From NCBI GenBank assembly GCA_020086605.1, contig JACBWW010000016.1:13533998-13597997 (forward strand): DNA of 64,000 nt, read 5' to 3'. A program made the position numbers and the translations under genes. This DNA is from Lanius collurio. Lineage: Eukaryota; Chordata; Aves; Passeriformes; Laniidae. The notes below the pieces were generated by a model. That model had not been told where the DNA came from. It saw only the letters and a program-made list of their open reading frames with translations, and did not search any database. Shown piece after piece: positions 10,781-23,118 of this stretch (position 1 is its first letter; every line of letters starts with the position of its first letter).

Positions 10781-13700
10781 CCATGAGTATTTATATGGAC
10801 CTTGGCAGAGAGTAGTAAGACAACTTCGGGAAGTGGGGAATGTGTCCTATAGAAATCTGTTTAACTCAGTAGTAACATTTTGAGTCTTGCTGTGGTGCAG
10901 CTCATTCTGTTTCAGGCAAAATCCGATGCTTTGCAAGCCTTTGTGGAGGGCTGTGCCAGATTGGGTTAGGTCTCCTAGCTTAGGGTCAACACTTCTCTTT
11001 CATTAGGTGGCCCATGTTCACAATGTCCATATGGTCCAAGAGGAAAACCAAATGTCTGGGACTGCTCCAAGGCCACAGAACACCAACACCTGGTCTCTGG
11101 GGTCTGCCTTGGGAATCAGATATTTGCTTTCATTTTACTTCTGCAGGAATGTTTTGTCTTGGACATTAAACAAAGTCTTTGCTAAGCAGAAAATTAATGC
11201 TAGTTGCATCCTGAAATATTTCCTTAATGTTTAAAAATCACTTTCCCTCTAACATCAGCACATACACAAATCAGAGGAGGGTTCTGCTTCTAGGTGCCCT
11301 TCATGGATATTGCCTTTGAGAAAGCAGTCTCATGGATGGAGCACCAAAATCTTAGGTGCCATTCTATTGTGTGCATGTGTTTCAGGTGCCTGGATATAAA
11401 GGACAAGCATGTTCTTTGTGTGCTTTGGGGCTTCCAAATATGGGCCAAAGTCCTGGAGAAGATGATAAGAAAAGGGTGTAATTTAGAAGCCAGATGCCTT
11501 GATGAAGTCCGTCTCTGTTTGCTACTAACACATAGCATTATGACACTAAATTACACTCTTTTCAGCATGGTGTAGTGAGATCATTGTGTTTTGATGGATG
11601 GCCTGGTTTCAGCCAGGATGTTTTTTTTTTTTTTCCAATAGTCAGGACCCAGATATTATTTGATACCACTTCATGTCATTGTCAGGGGCAGGGGAAAGTG
11701 TGTCTCCCTGAGGAAAAGAATGTTCCTTCTGGTGAAGAAAATGTGGAAGGCAAAACAGTCCAGTATTTGTTCATTGTTGAAGTCTTTTCTGTGTAAATAA
11801 TTTCTTTTTCTCATACCTTTTTCTTAATGAAGATTGCTGCTGTTACTGTTCATTTTCTTACCTAATTGTTACCAGTAAATTGTTCTTATCTCAACCCAGG
11901 ATCTTTGCCTTTTGTGCCTCCTGATGGTGGTGGAGGAGCAGGTGGGCACCATGGTGGTTTTAGTGGGAGCACTAAACTGGAGTCCTTTCCTAAATCAGGA
12001 CAATGGGGCAGCCAAGTAATCTCAATACACTGGGAGTATTTTATGGTGCACCTGCAAAAATAGGGTAGGATAATGATCTGGTGAAGTACACAGTATGGCT
12101 GTACCTGGATCAGCTGGGGACAAATTTATGGTGCTTATTTTAAACGTTTCCTGGGACTGAGGCATGAAATTTCATTTCCAGCTTTATCTCTAACATGATC
12201 TCACAGGCAGGGAGATGCTTCCTGCTCCCTCCTGCAGATGGGGAACAAGAACAAAACTTGTTCATTTGAGAACCAGAGTGAGCTGTACATTCAGTTTTTG
12301 TCAGGTCATTTCAGTGCTACATGCCCTTTATTTTCTATAACCTCTCTCTTTTCTCCCAGGAAGTACAATAGTGTAGTGCCAAAGCCTGCACAATGCTGAG
12401 AATGCTGGAATGCTGCAATGGGCATTTCAGAAACCACACCATAACGCTCATGTAGGACAAGCTGTTCTGTAATGTAGGACCCTTCAATTCTTGTTGATGT
12501 TGTTGATGCTTATGGTTTACTTTTGTAAATGGTCAGCACCTTGTAAAACTACTCTCCGATCTGTAACACCTATTCTGCCAGGGTCACCCTACCCTGCAGC
12601 TCTATTTTTTTTTTTTTTAAGGAGGAAGGGAAAGGTGAAGAGAAGGAAAGGAACAGTGTTATAAGAGGAGGCTGCACTCAATCTGTCAGATCCTGCTCGT
12701 TCTGAGCAATTAGAATTGAAAGTGTGAGGAAAGGCTTAGCTTTGACACAGATTAGGTTTATCACAAAAAGTTCACCAGAGCTGCACAGACAAGAATGCAG
12801 TGGGGAGGGGAGAACCATTGCATAAATGTTATCTGAATGTAAAGAGTTTTTATGAAGTTTTTATGAAAACTCTGGAGAAAATATTTAGGAAATTCTAATC
12901 TGTGTAACAGATTAACATAATATTTTGAATTAATTTATCATTGTATAATATAGGATAGGTGGCATAACTGCAATTAGTTTCAAGATAGCTGAAATTTATC
13001 CTGCTCCAAGAAGTCTCACTGAACCATGGTCCACCTTTAAATCAATAATAAAGAGACATGGCCTTAACCCTGATTCCCCTCCCCATATGGTGCATGTTCA
13101 CAACTTCTACAGAGGGCAATACAGAGCAGTAATTTGTGTAAATGAGCAGCCACACTTAGCACCTCTGTGCATTTTAATCAGCTGAAACTGCCACCTAGCT
13201 TGTACATTTGGACAGAAAAGAGTTCTTAGCCAGAAAATGGTAGCAGATCATGCCAGAAGGAGTTATTTTGTGTAAAAGTATTTTAACTTCTGTAGGAACT
13301 AAGAAAAAACAGTGAATTTTCTAATTTGCAGCAAGATTTTTTTCAAAATATGATGAAAAAAAAAACCCTAAAGATTCATTTTATGAAAAATATTTTTGTT
13401 TGATTCAAAATCTTCCATTTGGGTTTCGACATTTTTTATTTCCTAGTATGACATAGTGAAAATGAAAAACAGAAATATTTCTCTCCAGAAAATAATGATC
13501 AGAAAATTTCAGGAATATTAAAGCATATGTCAGCACTTTTTTTCTCAAAAATTATCCCCTGTCAAATTTAACATATTTATGAAAGGTGTTTTATTTGAGA
13601 AAATCTAATCTACTGGCAGAGAAAGGTAACTGGGACATGATGTAAATTAATACTCAAAGCTAAAGAAAACAAAAGAAAGCAAATATTTCAAGCAGTGAAA

Positions 13701-16700
13701 TCACTGTAACTTGAGTTTTACTTACAAATGGGTAAAATAAAATGCTTTTTGCTTTGATTTTCCCCTTGATATTCTGACCAGGATACTGTACTGTGGTATT
13801 AGACATCTGGGTTAAACTCCAGAGCTTACTGGATTTGATCAAGGCTTTTTCTGTCATTTTAATCTTTTAAAAACACCACCAAACAGATATGGTAAAAGAT
13901 TATGGAACCTAGTGTATCTGTTAGAGTCTATCCTCTTTTGTTAAGAAATCCTTATGCTTCAAAAGTTGAGCAGATATGTCTCAGAACTTAAAAAAGATTA
14001 ATCTTACAGTATTTCTAATTGTGGTTTGTGATGTCCAACTAAAGAAATTATAAACCATAGGATTCTACTTGCCAATCTGATCCAATCACAGGACACATTT
14101 TAATTTTCAATAGAGATGTTAAACTCTTGCTCTTCTTAGAAGCAGCATGTGCCAGCTTCAGGCAGAGATTTGAACACTGGCACTGATCCAGGAACAAAGA
14201 GGAACTTGAAATGAAGCTGCCACTGAAATACAGGCACATCTTCTTCAGACGAGATGTTGGCAGCACTTGTTCTTGTGTCTGATAATGAAGGTTTATTTTT
14301 CTCCAATGATGAATTACAGGACACATACATGGAAGACATTTAACTCTTCCAGGAGACACAGGTACCTGAAAGTGCCAGTGTTAAGAAAGCATTTAACTCA
14401 AGGCATAGCTGTTCTATTGGTAAACCACAATTTCTTGCATTTCCACTATAATATAAATTAAATAGAAGTCTAGCTTATAAACTCACACTATGACCCCTGC
14501 TTTATGTTCCTTTTATGTCTCTCGGGTCTTGATCACAATGAAACTTTCTCAGTCTAAAGCAATTTAATGCAAACATTCCTGAGGAAGGCTATAAAATGTG
14601 AGTTTTGCAGTCAGTCTTTAATGGGTATTTTGGATGAATATTCTATACCCAGTTGAAAAAAAAAGGATGATGAATGTAGACATTACGACATATGTGTGGG
14701 GTTTATCTGAGTCTGTATTTGCACATGAATATTAACCCTGGTAATTGAGAAAACCTGTCTCTCCACACATCTTGTTCATTTCCACAAAAAGCATGTGCAT
14801 AGATTTAAGAGAGAATTAATATCTTGCTTTACTTAATTACAAATTTTCTGGCTATGAGACTCCCCATGCTAGCTTCTTGGTGAGGGCAATGGACTTAACA
14901 GATGCCATGTTACACCTACTAGATGGGGATAATTCTGCTTGCTACTAAGCTCTAACAATAACACATGGAGATGTAAGTTGTGAATCAAGTTCAGCAGACA
15001 GCATGGCTTCCAATTCTTAAGCATTTTACAGCAGAACTAAAAAGCACCATCAAAGATGTTCACAAGTGGTATCATTGCAAATGTTTACAAAACATGAAAA
15101 GAATGGTAAAATATGTGCTTAAAAATGTACTTGTTGTGATCTTGAGAGAACGGCACGAAAACACATGATGTTGAGACATAGACTGGGTTTCCTGCACAGT
15201 GCACCAAGATATTGCCTTTTTAATCAGTAATGGTGAATTCAACATGGTTAACAATATTTTCACAGATCACAGGTCATGTGATGTCCTGCCTTTCTCTGAT
15301 CAACTTGTCCTTGTGATCTCGTCCATATGATTTTGAGAGTATAAATCAAAAATGAAAATATGATGTCTGTAATATTTTTTGTCTTACTTGGACAGGTCAC
15401 AAAGGCTTTGATTTCCTTGCCTTCAGACATTATAAAAGGAAATTATCAATTTAAATGTGATAGACAAATCCTGAAAGTATTTTTTAAAGTTTTAAAACAA
15501 CAGTATATGAAATTACAGCAGTAATAATAACAGAACACAAATGCTACTATCTTCTACTGTCTCTGGCAAAGTGAAGGGCAGCTACCCTCTGTGACACCTT
15601 TTACTGTTGCAGCAATACTCTACAAAAGTTTCTGTTTCAAAATCTTGGTAAGAACCAATTCAGTGAACAGCAAAAATAAATGAATCTTATGAAGAAACAT
15701 AATATTAGTCAATGGCCAGACACAAGGGTCTCTCCAACTTCTGGTCACAGACAAATTCATATTTCAATTTTCTGTTCTGTTTCCTCAATACAGTAATAAT
15801 CTTATCACTCCACTTACTCTTCACAGCTGGCCTGCAATTCTTGGTTGGTTTTCTGCTGCAATTTAACCTGCTCATATGTGGCTGAGATATTTACTAGAAA
15901 TCAGAATGTGCCATTTACAGAATGCAGTGCTGTAACTTCAGGGCTGGTATACTGTGTCTAGTCAGGCATACTTACCTTTAAGGACTCCTTTGTTTTCATT
16001 TGTGAGGCACATTAAGGGAGGCATATTTAGGAAAAAAGGCTCTGGAAGGATCAATGCCTGAGTGTGCTTGTCTTTCCTCAGCAGAACCTTCTCTTATCCT
16101 AGAAATGAATTCGTTATGCTCTGCTGTTGGTATTTTCCTGGCCATCATCTAGTGATATTAGAAATCCTCTCCCCACATAACTGCAGACCAATTAAAGATG
16201 ATTATTTTGTCTTCCCCATACAAGAGCCCCCAAAAGCATAAATTAGGTTTGAATTGCTAGTTGATACCTGCCTGATGCATCAGATGAAGATATGAGTGCT
16301 TACTGGTATCTTTTCTGCCTGAATAGTCTGGAAAAAGGATTTAGAATTACTAAAATTTATCAAAGAGGAGAAGCAGAAGTAATTTTTATGCTGCTTTTGT
16401 ACTCATTTGAAAGAGAAGTTCTAAAAGAGCCAGAACTGGATTTGGAAGAGGGATTACTGGAAATTCCAGGCAATGTGTAGAGGGCAGCAGGGAAGGTACC
16501 TGCCCACTATGATGCTCACCTCCAGATGAGTCCAAGCCTGACATGTTTATGACCCAATTACAGCACATTAACACAGCTCTTGTTCCTTGTCTGTGTAACA
16601 CAGTGGCAGTGCAGTGCCCATACTAAGAAAGCACAGTCCATTATGGCCAGATTTCAAACACTCTGAAGAGTGATATTATACAACAAAGACTGCTGATCTC

Positions 16701-18690
16701 ATGGGCTGGAGCAGTCACTTTGCAGCAGACAATTCTTCCAGCCTAATCCTCTCGTGCACTGACATACCTCTTTTTATTGTGCTTGAACATAGACATCTTA
16801 TGCTGAATTGTTCATTTTCGCATAAAAGATTAATTGTGCACATTGATTACAAAAATGTACACAATTTAACTGAGTGAGAACTGTAAGGTATAGGCCTAGT
16901 CAAGTTCCAGGTCATAATGCACACATTAATGGACAAAGTTAATGAAAAAGTCCAGTATAAATGGATAATTCCATATTTTTTCGCTATAGCTTCACCTTTA
17001 TAAAGTCAGAAGGTAGTGATCTTCATAAAATTATGTAATGATACAAACTGGTTGATGATATGACTATAGTAGTTATTGTATCCCTATGTGTTTAACTAAG
17101 TTCTACCTATATGAATAGCTGTTTAAAATACACAGGACCTGAGCAGTAGATTTGAAAACTGTTGACAAAATTCCCAATCCATCCATAGTCAAAAAACAAA
17201 GACCAGTTGACTTCAATGGGAAAGAGAACAATTATTTTCCCCTAACAGAGGTTCAGACCCTTCACAGAGCTGAATGTCTTTTGCTCAGTGCGTGGTGCCA
17301 GCTGAGGCTGTAAGGGCTCTGCAGAACCCTGAGTGGCTGTAATGAGTCTTCCTCCAGTGCTGCCACAAGATTATTTATTTTAATCTGTAAAATCTTTTTA
17401 AAATTGTTGATGTCATATATTATGAATAAAATAAAATCTATGTCTAGGCAGTCTTACAACTTAATAGCTCAGTGGGATGTAAAAATCCCTGCACCACAGT
17501 TCGCTTCAGTGAAGCAACCTGCTTCATGAATGAAGTTGCTGTAGCATTAAATGTTGGAGTTTTTTGTAATGTCTGAAGAGAGCTGGTTCCAAACTGTGTT
17601 TAGATTTAAATATAACATTTTAAGTCTAAGAGAAATGGACAACCATAAACATGTCTCTTCTGTTAAAGACACAAAATAGACTTAAAGTTATTTAGTACCA
17701 TAAGGGGAAGACTTCAACAACTTTTAAAAGTTAGAAGAATTTAAATACTCTATAAAATTTTAATAGAGACTAATTTTAGGTATAAACATTATTATTTGAT
17801 CTGTTAATTTTCCGGTTTACAGATCAGGTAATATGCAGGGTTGAGCAAAATGTAAAGACTATTGAAAAACCTTTGCGATTTCATTTGAGAAATTCATTCC
17901 TGCAAAACCAGCTTTCAACAAAATTCATGCAGTGAGGCCTCTGCACCAGAAATAGGTGGACATTTTTCTCCATTTGTTTGCAAATCAGTTGCCATTCAAG
18001 GACAGACCTAATTTCAATTGCAGCATTTTTTCTTTTATATGTTAACATGACTTACATTAATTTCAGGTATTTCACTGCTGTGTCCATTCAGCACTTGCTA
18101 TTCAGCCAGAGGCTTAAAAGGACACCCAAGGTCTCAAGAACATCTCTGAGGTGCAGAGTCCACACTCACAGTAGATAGTTTTAGGCTGAGACAGGGTTTG
18201 GTTATACCCAGGGGCCTGTGGTTAAAACACTCTCCTGTTTCCTCAACTAATGAGGTCAAAACACTTTTATCAGTAATGAAATAATTCTCTTTTGTGTAAC
18301 TTGCCTCTAAAACAATGCACCACAAATGATGCAATCAAAAATAATATAACTATACATTTTATTAACACCTAAGTCTTCAGTGCAGGATTCATGAAATAAA
18401 GTGGAATATACAGAAACATTATTAGCACAAGTAAGATGTAGGTCACGCTACGGGGTTGTTCTAGAGAAAGATTAATGAGCAGTTCGATTCTGGTACCTAG
18501 GTATATAAAGATCACTGGAGAGCTTTTGTCTGCCTCCATCCCAGAGTCTGCCTAGTCTTTAAATGATTAGTTGGCAACCATTCTTTGTTCTGATACAAAT
18601 TCAATGGACTAAACCCACAGTTGTACCATAGCTGAGCTGGATGAATTCAAGAAGAATGTGAAGAGACAAAAGCATCTTTAATCCACTATT
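10781..18690. other. AT-rich non-coding stretch
   Basis: No gene is recognised. The stretch holds poly-T runs at 11621-11634 and 12606-12618, a weak MIR-like match near 14920-14975, and scattered open frames of up to about 100 codons that overlap on both strands as chance frames do. On the minus strand, 15977-16042 has splice-like borders and is one of several pseudo-exon candidates in the window. Confidence 0.55.
14920..14975 (+). mobile_element. Weak MIR-like SINE match
   Basis: The segment AGATGGGGATAATTCTGCTT, then CTACTAAGC and ACAATAACACATGG, follows the order of the MIR segment AAATGGGGATAATAATAC-CTACCTCA-GTTGTTGTGAGG. Identity is low and the tRNA-like head is not visible. It may be chance. 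Confidence 0.22.
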
Positions 18691-18699
18691 GCTTCCTGG

Positions 18700-19060
18700 T
18701 TGTGTAGTCAGAACTAGACCAGCAACTCCTCTGTACTGTGGGGGCTTGCCATGGCTCCCCAGGCGGGTGCCTTAATGGAAATGGCTCAGTGGAAAAGTTC
18801 CACAGTTGCCTTTTGCCCTCACCCAGTCAGGCTTCTCAGGCAGGCAGTTGTGAGGAGCAGGCCTACCGTGTCTGAGCAAGCTGGAAAGGTCTTCATGGCT
18901 GTCCCCTGCTAAGCACTGATGCACTCCTTGGGTCAGGAATGTCCTAGAAACCCCTGGTCCTGGGATCCCTTATTGTGCAGTGCAATATAAATACCCAGCC
19001 ATGACAGAAATCAGGTGTTCTGTAACTCTGTCCTCTCAGGACAAAAATGGAGAACTGGAA
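18700..19060. other. GC-elevated block with TATA-like element
   Basis: A block of higher GC contains GCAATATAAATACCCAGCC near 18983-19001, a good TATA-box-like match. GC-rich sequence lies upstream, and CAGAAATCAGG lies at a distance where an initiator could be. This arrangement can be a core promoter or the U3/R part of an old solo long terminal repeat. I see no matching terminal dinucleotides, target-site duplication or poly(A) signal that would establish the latter. Confidence 0.25.
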
Positions 19061-20230
19061 GGATGACAATGCTAGGGATGAAGTCTGGAAGTCTGGAAAG
19101 GCAGAGGTGAGCGCTTGCAGTGATATTGGGCAAGGACTATGAAGGCCAGTAATAGTAAATGTTGATATATTGAATTTTGTTAAAAATGCTAGGAGTTCAT
19201 AGTTTAAAAACTACTATATATGATCGTAATCTTAATACAAATCATATCCACTCCTTCTATGTGTGTCACTCGTGTGAACCAGAAGATATTTTCTGATTAA
19301 TGCAGTTTCCATAGACCCATATGAAGAGATTAGAATGAAGATATTATCAGATACTCTACAGTAAAGGTACATATTGTATGTAGGATCGAAAGATTGACAT
19401 CATGCACAACGTTTTAATACACAACTCTGTGAGGTGAAGTGGAGGCAGGTAGGCAGCACTGACAATGAAGAAGGATACACCAGCACAACTCACAAAGCAA
19501 AGACCTCATTGGAAGTGAGTTTTGCTTTCAGCATCCTCATCAGAAGCTGGCATTAGTGTCTGCTGAGCTCTCTAAGCATGACTATCAAGACTACTTGTCA
19601 TTTTTATCCAAGCTGCAATGTGACTGCGGGGCACGTCCCATTTGTTGTGCTTGGATCCTTTGCTGGGTTCCATGGCTGCAGCCTTTTCTTTGAGTGTGAA
19701 TGATTTGTCTCTTGTTCTCCAGTGAGCAAACCAGAGTAGAGACTTGATCACTTTATCAGTCTTTATGCAATTTCCACTCTACTGTAAAGAAGGATTTTGT
19801 GAAAAGATACAGAGCAAGCACAGTTCTGAACATTTCTTTCAGTAGTTCATATGATAAAATCATTGTCATTGAACAGTCCCAGATAATAACAGAGTTTATT
19901 AATCATTATAATATATTAATCATATATTTAAATTTCATGGGACATTAAACAAAAAACCACTCTGCATGAAACAAGCTTTTCAAAAATACTTCAGGGCATA
20001 TGCAAGCCTTGTTGGAAAAAAAAATTCTTTCTGTTCGGATTCTACAGTTCAGTGTACTATTTAATTGAACCAGTCAGTCAGAAATACCTTTCTTTAAACT
20101 CTTTCATTTACTAGGACAATACTTCACCATATTAATTCACCTGTTAACCAAAATTCAAAATTCAATATATCATAAACTCCAAAATAAGTACTTTAAAAAA
20201 ACCACATGGATCCTTATGCTCTATATGATG
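19061..20230. other. AT-rich non-coding stretch
   Basis: I see no gene, repeat family or motif that I can support here. Confidence 0.6.
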
Positions 20231-20231
20231 A

Positions 20232-20273
20232 TTTTTTTAAAATTTTTTTTTGTTTGTTTGTTTGTTTTTTTTG
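20232..20273. repeat. Poly-T / (TTTG)n low-complexity tract
   Basis: T runs flank four TTTG units and are followed by a GAGA-rich stretch. The tract abuts the 3' end of the neighbouring minus-strand CR1 copy, where simple sequence is often found. Confidence 0.9.
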
Positions 20274-20305
20274 TTGAGAGAGAGGAAGAGAGGAATAGAG
20301 GAGTG

Positions 20306-20680
20306 CATGGAGTTATGGAGTTATGCAATAAAGTCGGTTGAAAAGGACCTCCAGAGGTCCTGTCCAAAATTCTACTTAAATTGGATTAGGTTGCTCAGGC
20401 ACCATTCAGACCAGTTTTGAATATCCACCAGGATGGAGATTCCACAGCCCCTCTGGATTCCTGTTCTGACTGTCCTTACAGTAAAATAATTTCATTTTTA
20501 CATGAGATTGGAATTTCCTGTGTTCCAGCAGGTTTGCTGCCTCTTGATCTGTTATGCATTTCCAACAAGCCTCTGTCCTGTCTTCTGTATCCCCTGCCAT
20601 TATGAAGTCAAATACAGGTGTCAGACCCCCCTTAGTGCTCCCTTTCTAACGCTGAACCGACTCAGCCCTCACTTGCAATC
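20306..20680 (-). mobile_element. CR1 LINE, truncated 3' end
   Basis: Read on the plus strand this is the antisense of a CR1 3' end. The CR1 landmarks appear in the right order: GGACCTCCAGAGGTCCTGTCC, GGTTGCTCAGGC, GATGGAGATTCCACAGCCCC, TTACAGTAAAATAATTTC, GGAATTTCCTGTGTTCCAGC and GCTGAACCGACTCAGCC. At 20306-20329 three degenerate octamers (CATGGAGT, TATGGAGT, TATGCAAT) correspond to the CATAGAAT repeats that mark the CR1 3' terminus in antisense. CR1 is the main avian non-LTR retrotransposon and typically inserts 5'-truncated, as here. No intact reading frame remains. Confidence 0.88.
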
Positions 20681-20729
20681 ACTCCAGTGCATCAATGGAT
20701 CAATTTAGATGCACTCCAGTGCATCTAAA
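20680..20729. repeat. 14-bp direct repeat and perfect 12-bp-arm palindrome
   Basis: The sequence CACTCCAGTGCATC occurs at 20680-20693 and 20712-20725. The second copy sits inside an inverted repeat at 20704-20729 with arms TTTAGATGCACT and AGTGCATCTAAA around a CC spacer. The arms are perfect complements. The structure lies immediately at the 5' truncation end of the CR1 copy, so it may be a product of its insertion. Confidence 0.9.
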
Positions 20730-23118
20730 CTGGAGAGGAAAGACCCAAACCAGGCAGAGTAATCTTAGCAATATCACAAATGCTGAAAGGATAACTAAGG
20801 TTAGTGCAGACCTAGTGATATCTCATTTGGGAATGGCTCACACATTTGTCCCTGCCACTGCATCATGCTGCACTGAGTGCTAGTGCAGAAAGAAAATGGC
20901 ATTTTTCTCCTTAAGGAGAATTTCATGTTTTGTTGATGTTTCCTCATAGAGTGAGGTAAAGAAAGAACAGAAAACTATTTATAGAGAGAAACTAGTCCTT
21001 TGCCTCTTGTTTTTAATCTATCCACTGGGCATTTTACAAGCTTTTCATGCTTTGAAATTAGCTTAATATGTTATGAAAAATATTCAGCCTCTGAAAGGCT
21101 CTAGGGATTGAAACTTCTTGCTTAAACAGCAGTGACACTCTGAGGACTTAGAAGACCAGTATAAGTTAAAGCTCACCCAATATAGGCCAGCAGAACACTG
21201 TGCATTAGAGAAAAATGTGCTCCAAGTCTTGCAAAGCCTTCTACACTTGTAAGATGCAGACTTGCAGTCCTGAAGGTATTTTGACGGTGTCATGGGGCCT
21301 GATGTCCAGATAGCTAAAGCTTCTTGGCAGTGGAACCAGACTTCAAATCCATGCAGTCTGGAGGTGAAAGCTGTAATCACAAACCTGGTCATATGCTTAT
21401 GAAGTCAACAGGTTTATACAACTTCGAGTAGACATCACCTTAATCCTTTCTCACATGCTTCTGGCACAGAAATTGGTGTCACCTGCACTAGCATAGTAGG
21501 CCAGGCAAAATCAGTTGGACTTTTTTAATTTGTTCAATTGTGACTGCCAAGCCTTTTCAAAAGCCTCCCCTTTGGAAACTTTTTCTCTTTGTATGTGACC
21601 ATTTACTTGTCTTCTGCCATATTAGAGAAGAGATTCCAAAAGACCTCTATCACAATGCCAATGCAGCAAGCTGCTTTACTGGGCAGATTTCTGGTTCCAT
21701 TTTTGTAGTACCCTAACCATCCATCAACCTCATATTTTATCCACCTGGGAGGCAAATTTTTTTCTCATAAAAAAGTTTAGTGCTCTGCTTCTGCTTAAAT
21801 ATAATAGTATTTAAAGATCTTTAAGGTTTCATTTAGCTGAATTAGCTTTTATGTAATTTCATGATGCATTTTAAAAACCTAAGGAACTTTCAATGGACAA
21901 ATTTGATAACCAGGACTCCCTTCAAAAGGATTTAGAACTATATTTAAAAAAAAAAAAAAAGAGGTTCCTTTGCATTAAAAGCTAAATTTTTACCTTCCTA
22001 TCTGATTTTCTTAATGTGAAAATACAATCAAAGTGAACCATTTGCCTATACAAATTAGTTTTAGCTGACTTTAAGTAAATTAGATAAGACATAATGTCTC
22101 TAATTGGCTATGTGGAGGCAATTTTACTCAATTCCATCAAATTCTAAGGGTTTATCAATATAGCTGGGTAAACACCATTAAAATTTAATTAAATTTCAAT
22201 TTTCAGATGAATGCTGACTTTTCAGTGAAGTATCTTATTCAAAATTCTTTCTGAAATTAAATATATAGAAAATAATGTACCAACAAGCAGCCAGGTATAT
22301 GTATAAAAACTGCAGTACTAGCTTCGCCTCTGAAATTATGCTTATTGAGCAGACTTTCAGTTTTGCAAGTTCATAACTCACAGATTTACAAATATTTATG
22401 CTATTAAAGATGTATATATGTTTATTGGATTTTACAAAACCACCTAAGGAAGTCCAACCTAATCCCGTGGACTTCAATAGGAAATCCTGTTTATGGACAA
22501 TGCATGTTTTTTCTTTATGTTCTTATATGTTTAAACTCAAGCTGTGTATAATTTAATTTTCCATTACAAATGATGAATGCCAAAACTCTGATATGTATAA
22601 AAAGTACATTTGGAAAATAAATCTGATTTAGAACTTAATATGCATTCCATCCAAAAATTTTTCTCTTTGTGAATGCATGAATGTAAAAAAATGGCATAGA
22701 TGCCAATTTGGATAGAATCAAAGCAAGTGAATATCCGATTACTCAGTTTTGGAAATTTAACTGAACAAGATCTAAGTTGTTCTCACAGGATAATACATAT
22801 ATTTATGTAGCAAATACTCCTGACCTGGACTTGTTCAGATCAAACCTACTGTTACTAGTAAAATCATTGGAAGACTTTATATATTAAAAATCAGCAAAAC
22901 TAATGAGATTTTATACACTATTGCAAAAACTAAAGGAAATAAAGTATTTGATTACTATATACTGTTAAGACCTTATCAGATCTCGACCCTGATTTCATAA
23001 GGTATGTCTTGCAAAGAAGGTCTCAACCTAAGTGCCTCCTGAATGAGTTAATAAAGAAAGAAATTAAATAAGGAGCACATATATTTTCCATGTACCCAAT
23101 GACATGCAGATTGATATA
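20730..23118. other. AT-rich non-coding stretch
   Basis: No gene is recognised. A run of 15 A residues lies at 21946-21960. A short piece at 22463-22488 contains GTGGACTTCAATAGGAAATC, similar to the GACTTCAATGGGA motif noted elsewhere in the window. Confidence 0.6.

Noticed and set aside
15977..16042. Minus-strand exon-like segment with AAG|GTAAGT donor
   Set aside because: The acceptor is only moderate and no partner exon was found. It illustrates how often pseudo-exons occur here.
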